A stretch of 14,304 bases of DNA, from contig CAISDR010000245.1 of the NCBI GenBank assembly GCA_903884125.1, forward strand, positions 1 through 14,304, in the 5' to 3' direction. The position numbers and the translations under genes were made by a program. The stretch's first letter is position 1. Every line of letters starts with the position of its first letter. This stretch comes from an uncultured bacterium (lineage in GTDB: Bacteria > Pseudomonadota > Alphaproteobacteria > CAISDR01). Below the pieces are notes generated by a model. The model saw only the letters and a list, made by a program, of their open reading frames with translations, was not told the DNA's origin and did no database searches. Shown piece by piece: positions 13,267 through 14,304 of this stretch.

Positions 13267-14304
13267 TACCCACAAGTGCTGCACTCATCAGATTGGACAG
13301 GGTGCCACCGATTAGCGCCTTGATACCCAGACGCGCAATATCCGAACGTCGTTCCGGCACCATGGCAGACAGGGCACCAAGCTGAATGGCCATGCCGGTC
13401 AGATTGGCAAAACCACACATGGCAATGGTGACAATCGCTTGGGTATGGGCCGAGAATGTTTCCTTGACCGGCGCAAAGCTCACATAGGCCAGAAACTCGT
13501 TCAGCACGAATTTCTGCCCCAGAAATCTGGCAACACCCTGCGCCTCGCCCCATGGAACGCCAATGGCCCAGGCAATGGGCGCAAACACATAGCCAAATAT
13601 GCCATCCAGCGTGATGCCGGGCACACCAAGGGCAGTGCCACCAGCATCAATCAGTCCGTTAACCAGCGCCACCAGTCCGACAAAAGCAATCAGCAGGGCA
13701 GCGACGTTAAAGGCAATCGACAGGCCAATTGTAGCGCCGTTGGCCGCAGCCTCGATCGTATTGGCGGGGGTGTGGTCCTTGTCGAATGTTACCAGTGGGG
13801 CATTGGCTTCGGGCTCATAACCGGGGCCTACATCGGGCACCAGTATCTTGGCGAATAACAGCCCGCCGGGGGCCGACATGAAAGCGGCGCAGATCAGATA
13901 GTCCAGCTGGAACCCAAGGCTGGCATAGCCTACCAGCACTGAGCCCGCGACCGAAGCCAGCCCCCCGCTCATCACGGCAAATAACTGCGCCCGTGACATG
14001 CGCGCCAGATAGGGGCGGATCATCAGCGGGCCTTCGATATTGCCGACGAAAATGGTGGCGGCCGCGCACAGGCTTTCCAGTCGGCTGACACCTGTGACCC
14101 GTGCCAGTCCGCCACCCAGAATCCTGATGACCCAGGGCATGATCCGCCAATGGTATAAAATGCCAATCAGCGAGGCGATGAAAATAATCACCGGCAGAAT
14201 CTGAAACGCGATGATGACCTCGCGCCGGCCATCGGCCAGCGACCCGAACACGAATGATGATCCCTGAACGGTATATCCGATCAGTTTTTCAACGCCGTGG
14301 GACA
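13247..14304 (-). CDS. Concentrative nucleoside transporter (CNT/NupC family), 5' end outside window
   Basis: The visible ~352 residues are the core of a CNT-family inner-membrane symporter; the frame is open past 14251 to the window edge (SHGVEKLIGYTVQGSSFVFG...), so the first few dozen residues are missing. Family motifs are MPWVIRILGGGLARVTG, SRLESLCAAATIFVG, LFAVMSGGLASVAGSVLVGYA, APGGLLFAKIL, VPWGEAQ, KFVLNEFLAY, and CGFANLTGMAIQLG with ARLGIKALIGGTLSNLMSA near the end. The fold and length match Vibrio cholerae CNT closely, but several contact positions differ (the GQTEAP motif reads GNIEGP). The substrate may thus not be a standard nucleoside, and the coupling ion may not be sodium. The first 20 bases of the gene's 3' end overlap the DUF4345 gene on the other strand. 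Confidence 0.88.
   Translation of the reverse strand, partial: SHGVEKLIGYTVQGSSFVFGSLADGRREVIIAFQILPVIIFIASLIGILYHWRIMPWVIRILGGGLARVTGVSRLESLCAAATIFVGNIEGPLMIRPYLARMSRAQLFAVMSGGLASVAGSVLVGYASLGFQLDYLICAAFMSAPGGLLFAKILVPDVGPGYEPEANAPLVTFDKDHTPANTIEAAANGATIGLSIAFNVAALLIAFVGLVALVNGLIDAGGTALGVPGITLDGIFGYVFAPIAWAIGVPWGEAQGVARFLGQKFVLNEFLAYVSFAPVKETFSAHTQAIVTIAMCGFANLTGMAIQLGALSAMVPERRSDIARLGIKALIGGTLSNLMSAALVGIILNLR

Noticed and set aside
1..14304. Mobile element, prophage, CRISPR array or defence system
   Set aside because: No transposase, integrase, phage gene, direct-repeat array or tRNA-linked attachment site could be seen; the genes are metabolic, transport and regulatory.

Overview
The window is a moderately GC-rich proteobacterial chromosome segment, most likely alphaproteobacterial by overall gene style. 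That placement is an inference; no rRNA or other taxonomic marker is present. It is gene-dense: no stretch of 300 bases lacks a gene, the largest gap is 224 bp, and no tRNA, rRNA, CRISPR array, transposase or integrase was seen. Ten protein genes are supported, and the first and last run off the window.

Left part (1-3245, + strand): the C-terminal two thirds or more of an MtrB/PioB-type outer-membrane barrel, the conduit that carries multihaem cytochromes through the outer membrane. It is followed by an ACAD10/11-like acyl-CoA dehydrogenase. Middle (3293-7655): a secreted alpha/beta hydrolase (-) divergent from an OprB-type carbohydrate porin (+), then an MhpD-like fumarylacetoacetate-hydrolase-fold protein (-) divergent from a cytosolic alpha/beta hydrolase (+). 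Right (7656-14304): the dabB-dabA operon (-), encoding the two-subunit energy-coupled inorganic-carbon accumulation complex. It is divergent from an NhaR-like LysR regulator (+), which is followed by a DUF4345 membrane protein (+). The window ends with a concentrative nucleoside transporter (CNT/NupC family, -).

The clearest functional unit is lysR | dabB-dabA. Its 97-bp divergent spacer carries a perfect T-N11-A dyad beside a plausible dab promoter. An MtrB/PioB barrel within 6 kb of a DAB carbon pump would fit a bacterium that exchanges electrons with an extracellular donor or acceptor and also concentrates CO2/bicarbonate, for example a facultative lithoautotroph. Neither the cytochrome partners nor RuBisCO are in the window.

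From the acyl-CoA dehydrogenase rightwards, genes mostly alternate strand as single genes or pairs, and convergent gene ends are packed very tightly (a 47-bp gap filled by a hairpin, a 4-bp overlap, a 0-bp gap, a 20-bp overlap). Two enzyme or transporter genes look diverged at functional positions: the MhpD-like protein lacks two of three expected metal ligands, and the CNT transporter is changed at several substrate- and sodium-site residues. I did not find a clearly new multi-gene system. The best candidates for follow-up are these two diverged proteins, the dab regulatory region, and the electron-conduit plus carbon-pump combination.
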